Under the pieces are notes generated by a model, which worked only from the letters and a program-made list of their open reading frames with translations, was not told the origin of the DNA and did not search any database. A stretch of DNA of 64,000 bases from Pseudomonas nunensis. Lineage in GTDB: Bacteria; Pseudomonadota; Gammaproteobacteria; Pseudomonadales; Pseudomonadaceae. Within the stretch, counting starts at the first letter, position 1. Each line of letters opens with the position of its first letter. A program made the position numbers and the translations under genes. The stretch covers positions 3,226,501-3,290,500 of the forward strand of contig NZ_CP101125.1 in NCBI RefSeq assembly GCF_024296925.1. The letters are read 5' to 3'. Shown piece by piece: positions 62,487-64,000 of the stretch.

Positions 62487-64000
62487 TCCGCAACTGCTCG
62501 ACTACTACCAGCGGGAACTGACCTGGCTGCGACATGCCGGGAGCATTTTCGCCGAACGTTATCCCAAGGTCGCCCGACGCCTGGAACTGTCCCCCGGCGA
62601 ATGCCCCGACCCACACGTCGAGCGCCTGCTGGAAGGCTTTGCGCTGCTGGCGGCGCGCCTGCAACGACGACTCGACGACGACTACGCCGAATTCAGCGAT
62701 GCGCTGCTGGAGCAACTTTACCCGTTGGCCATGCGCCCGTTGCCGTCCTGCGCGATCGTGCAATTCCAGCCGGACCCGAGCAAAGGCAACCTCGCCGGCG
62801 GCTATCCCCTGCCCCGGGACACACCGCTGTTCGTCACCACCAGCAAGGGCGAAAGCATCCACTTTCGCACCAGTGCAGCGGTTCAACTGTGGCCAGTGGA
62901 AATCAACGAAGCCTTGCTGCTGGGCAGTGATGAAGCCCAGGCCTTGACCGGCGTTCCCCTGGCCCGCGCGGCGCTGCGCCTGAGCCTGCGTTGCCTCGGT
63001 GAAAGCCAATGGTCGGAGCTGAACATCCAGCATTTGCGCATCCATCTGGCCGCCTCTCCGGTGATCAACGCCTGCCTGTATGACCTGCTCGGCGCCCACG
63101 CGGTGAAGGTGCTGGCCGGGCCGGCGGGCAGCGTGCCGAAAGCGTTGACGGGGCTGCCGCAGATTGTCGGGTTTGCCAGCAATGAAGTCTTGCTGCCGGA
63201 CGAAGACGGTGTGCATCCGGGTATGCGCCTGCTGGCCGAGTACTTTGCCTTCCCGGACAAATTCAACTTCTTCGACCTGCCCCTGGCCGGCGCCAGCAGC
63301 GACAGCCAGACGCTATTTGTGTACATCGTCTTCGACCGTCCGCCCTCCAATCGCATGCACCTTCAGGCCAGCGACATCGCCCTCGGTTGTGCGCCGGTGA
63401 TCAACCTGTTCCCGCGCACCTCCGAACCACTGCGCCCGGACGGCACCCGCAGCGAGTATCGACTGGTGGCCGACAGTCACCGCGAAAACAGTGTCGAGAT
63501 CCACAGCATCCGCGCGGTGCGCGCCACCACTCGCCAAGGCGTGCAACGGGTGCCGGCCTATTACGGCAGCCAGCACGGTGGCGGCGACAAACAGTGCTAC
63601 TGGCATGCGCGACGCGTCAGCGGCATGACCCCGAATCGCCTCGGCACCGACCTGTTGATGAGCCTGGTGGACACCCGACTCGACCCGCTCTCGGACAGGA
63701 TCGAATACAGCCTCACCGCCGAACTGCTGTGCACCAATCGGCACCTGGCGCAAAGCCTTCCCGCCGGGACGCCGTTGGGTTTTGAGCGGCCGGGTCCGGT
63801 GGCCTGGGCACGTCTGCGCAACCCGCCGAGCCCGCAGAGTCTGCCGCGACTGGACGGTGAATCGCGCTGGCGGCTGGTGTCGCAACTGACCCTCAATCAT
63901 TTGTCGCTGGCCGAAGGGCCCCAGGCGTTGGACGCCCTCAAGGAAATCCTGCAACTGCACAACCTGCGCGATGAAGCCAGCGCCCTGCGGCAGATCGAAG
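62470..64000 (+). CDS. tssF: Type VI secretion baseplate protein TssF (3' end off window)
   Basis: First 510 codons of TssF (VasA/ImpG). Opening QLLDYYQRELTWLRHAGSIF and RLLEGFALLAARLQRRLDDD are characteristic, as are SDALLEQLYPLAMRPLPS and FAFPDKFNFFDLPL. TssF joins TssG, TssE and TssK in the baseplate wedge. The ATG at 62470 overlaps tssE, implying coupling. The gene continues past the right edge. Confidence 0.95.
   Translation, partial: MSDSIDPQLLDYYQRELTWLRHAGSIFAERYPKVARRLELSPGECPDPHVERLLEGFALLAARLQRRLDDDYAEFSDALLEQLYPLAMRPLPSCAIVQFQPDPSKGNLAGGYPLPRDTPLFVTTSKGESIHFRTSAAVQLWPVEINEALLLGSDEAQALTGVPLARAALRLSLRCLGESQWSELNIQHLRIHLAASPVINACLYDLLGAHAVKVLAGPAGSVPKALTGLPQIVGFASNEVLLPDEDGVHPGMRLLAEYFAFPDKFNFFDLPLAGASSDSQTLFVYIVFDRPPSNRMHLQASDIALGCAPVINLFPRTSEPLRPDGTRSEYRLVADSHRENSVEIHSIRAVRATTRQGVQRVPAYYGSQHGGGDKQCYWHARRVSGMTPNRLGTDLLMSLVDTRLDPLSDRIEYSLTAELLCTNRHLAQSLPAGTPLGFERPGPVAWARLRNPPSPQSLPRLDGESRWRLVSQLTLNHLSLAEGPQALDALKEILQLHNLRDEASALRQIE

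Overview
The window looks like chromosome of a fluorescent-group Pseudomonas (gamma-proteobacterium). It is GC-rich, and REP/REPIN palindromes of the kind typical of P. fluorescens-group genomes sit between many genes. The gene set also fits: FecI/FecR/TonB-receptor iron signalling, a ppyR-nnrS-like pair, acnB, miaE, and a type VI secretion locus in the HSI-III order. All assignments come from reading the sequence and from family knowledge; no database search was possible.

Layout. 1-4.8 kb: a molybdenum hydroxylase pair (IorB/IorA type), then a short-chain dehydrogenase divergent from a LysR regulator. 4.7-6.4 kb: a ppyR-nnrS operon with a candidate sigma54 promoter and three NorR-type GTCA-N3-TGAC-like sites, which together suggest nitric-oxide control. 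6.5-10.5 kb: ECF sigma factor, FecR-type anti-sigma factor and TonB receptor. 10.5-17.8 kb: an exported orphan protein, a VOC protein, an AraC regulator, a 1220-residue protein ending in a Fic motif, and a LysE exporter. 18-21 kb: a tctCBA tripartite tricarboxylate transporter. 21.2-24.6 kb: a LysE exporter and an ada / ICL-PEPM / alkA alkylation-repair operon. 24.7-29.2 kb: a delta-60 repeat protein, a polyamine-binding protein with agmatine deiminase, and a LysR regulator. 29.5-35.1 kb: a PaaI-type thioesterase, a GFA protein, a second TonB receptor and an RstAB-like two-component system.

35.4-39.0 kb is the most unusual part. It is a compact, visibly AT-richer six-gene operon read on the minus strand. 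It encodes a membrane-anchored proline-rich/zinc-ribbon/OB-like protein, a free J-domain protein, an E1-like ThiF enzyme, a ubiquitin-like protein ending in Gly, a canonical E2 (HPN plus catalytic Cys) with a zinc ribbon, and a JAMM isopeptidase. This is a complete-looking ubiquitin-type conjugation and deconjugation cassette without a recognisable E3, with two accessory genes that are not part of the simple four-gene bacterial systems I know. It lies between rstA and miaE, like a cargo island, and may be an antiphage or stress module.

39.5-50.8 kb is housekeeping and accessory metabolism: miaE, a universal stress protein, a DUF1289 protein, acnB with a long foldable leader, a SulP transporter, a serine/threonine permease, a tautomerase, a TetR regulator and a 2-hydroxyacid dehydrogenase. 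50.84-51.47 kb holds five tandem REPIN units. 51.5-64 kb is a type VI secretion locus: tssJ-tssK-tssL-tssM-tssA on the minus strand, divergent from tssB-tssC-hcp-tssE-tssF, with tssF cut by the window edge.
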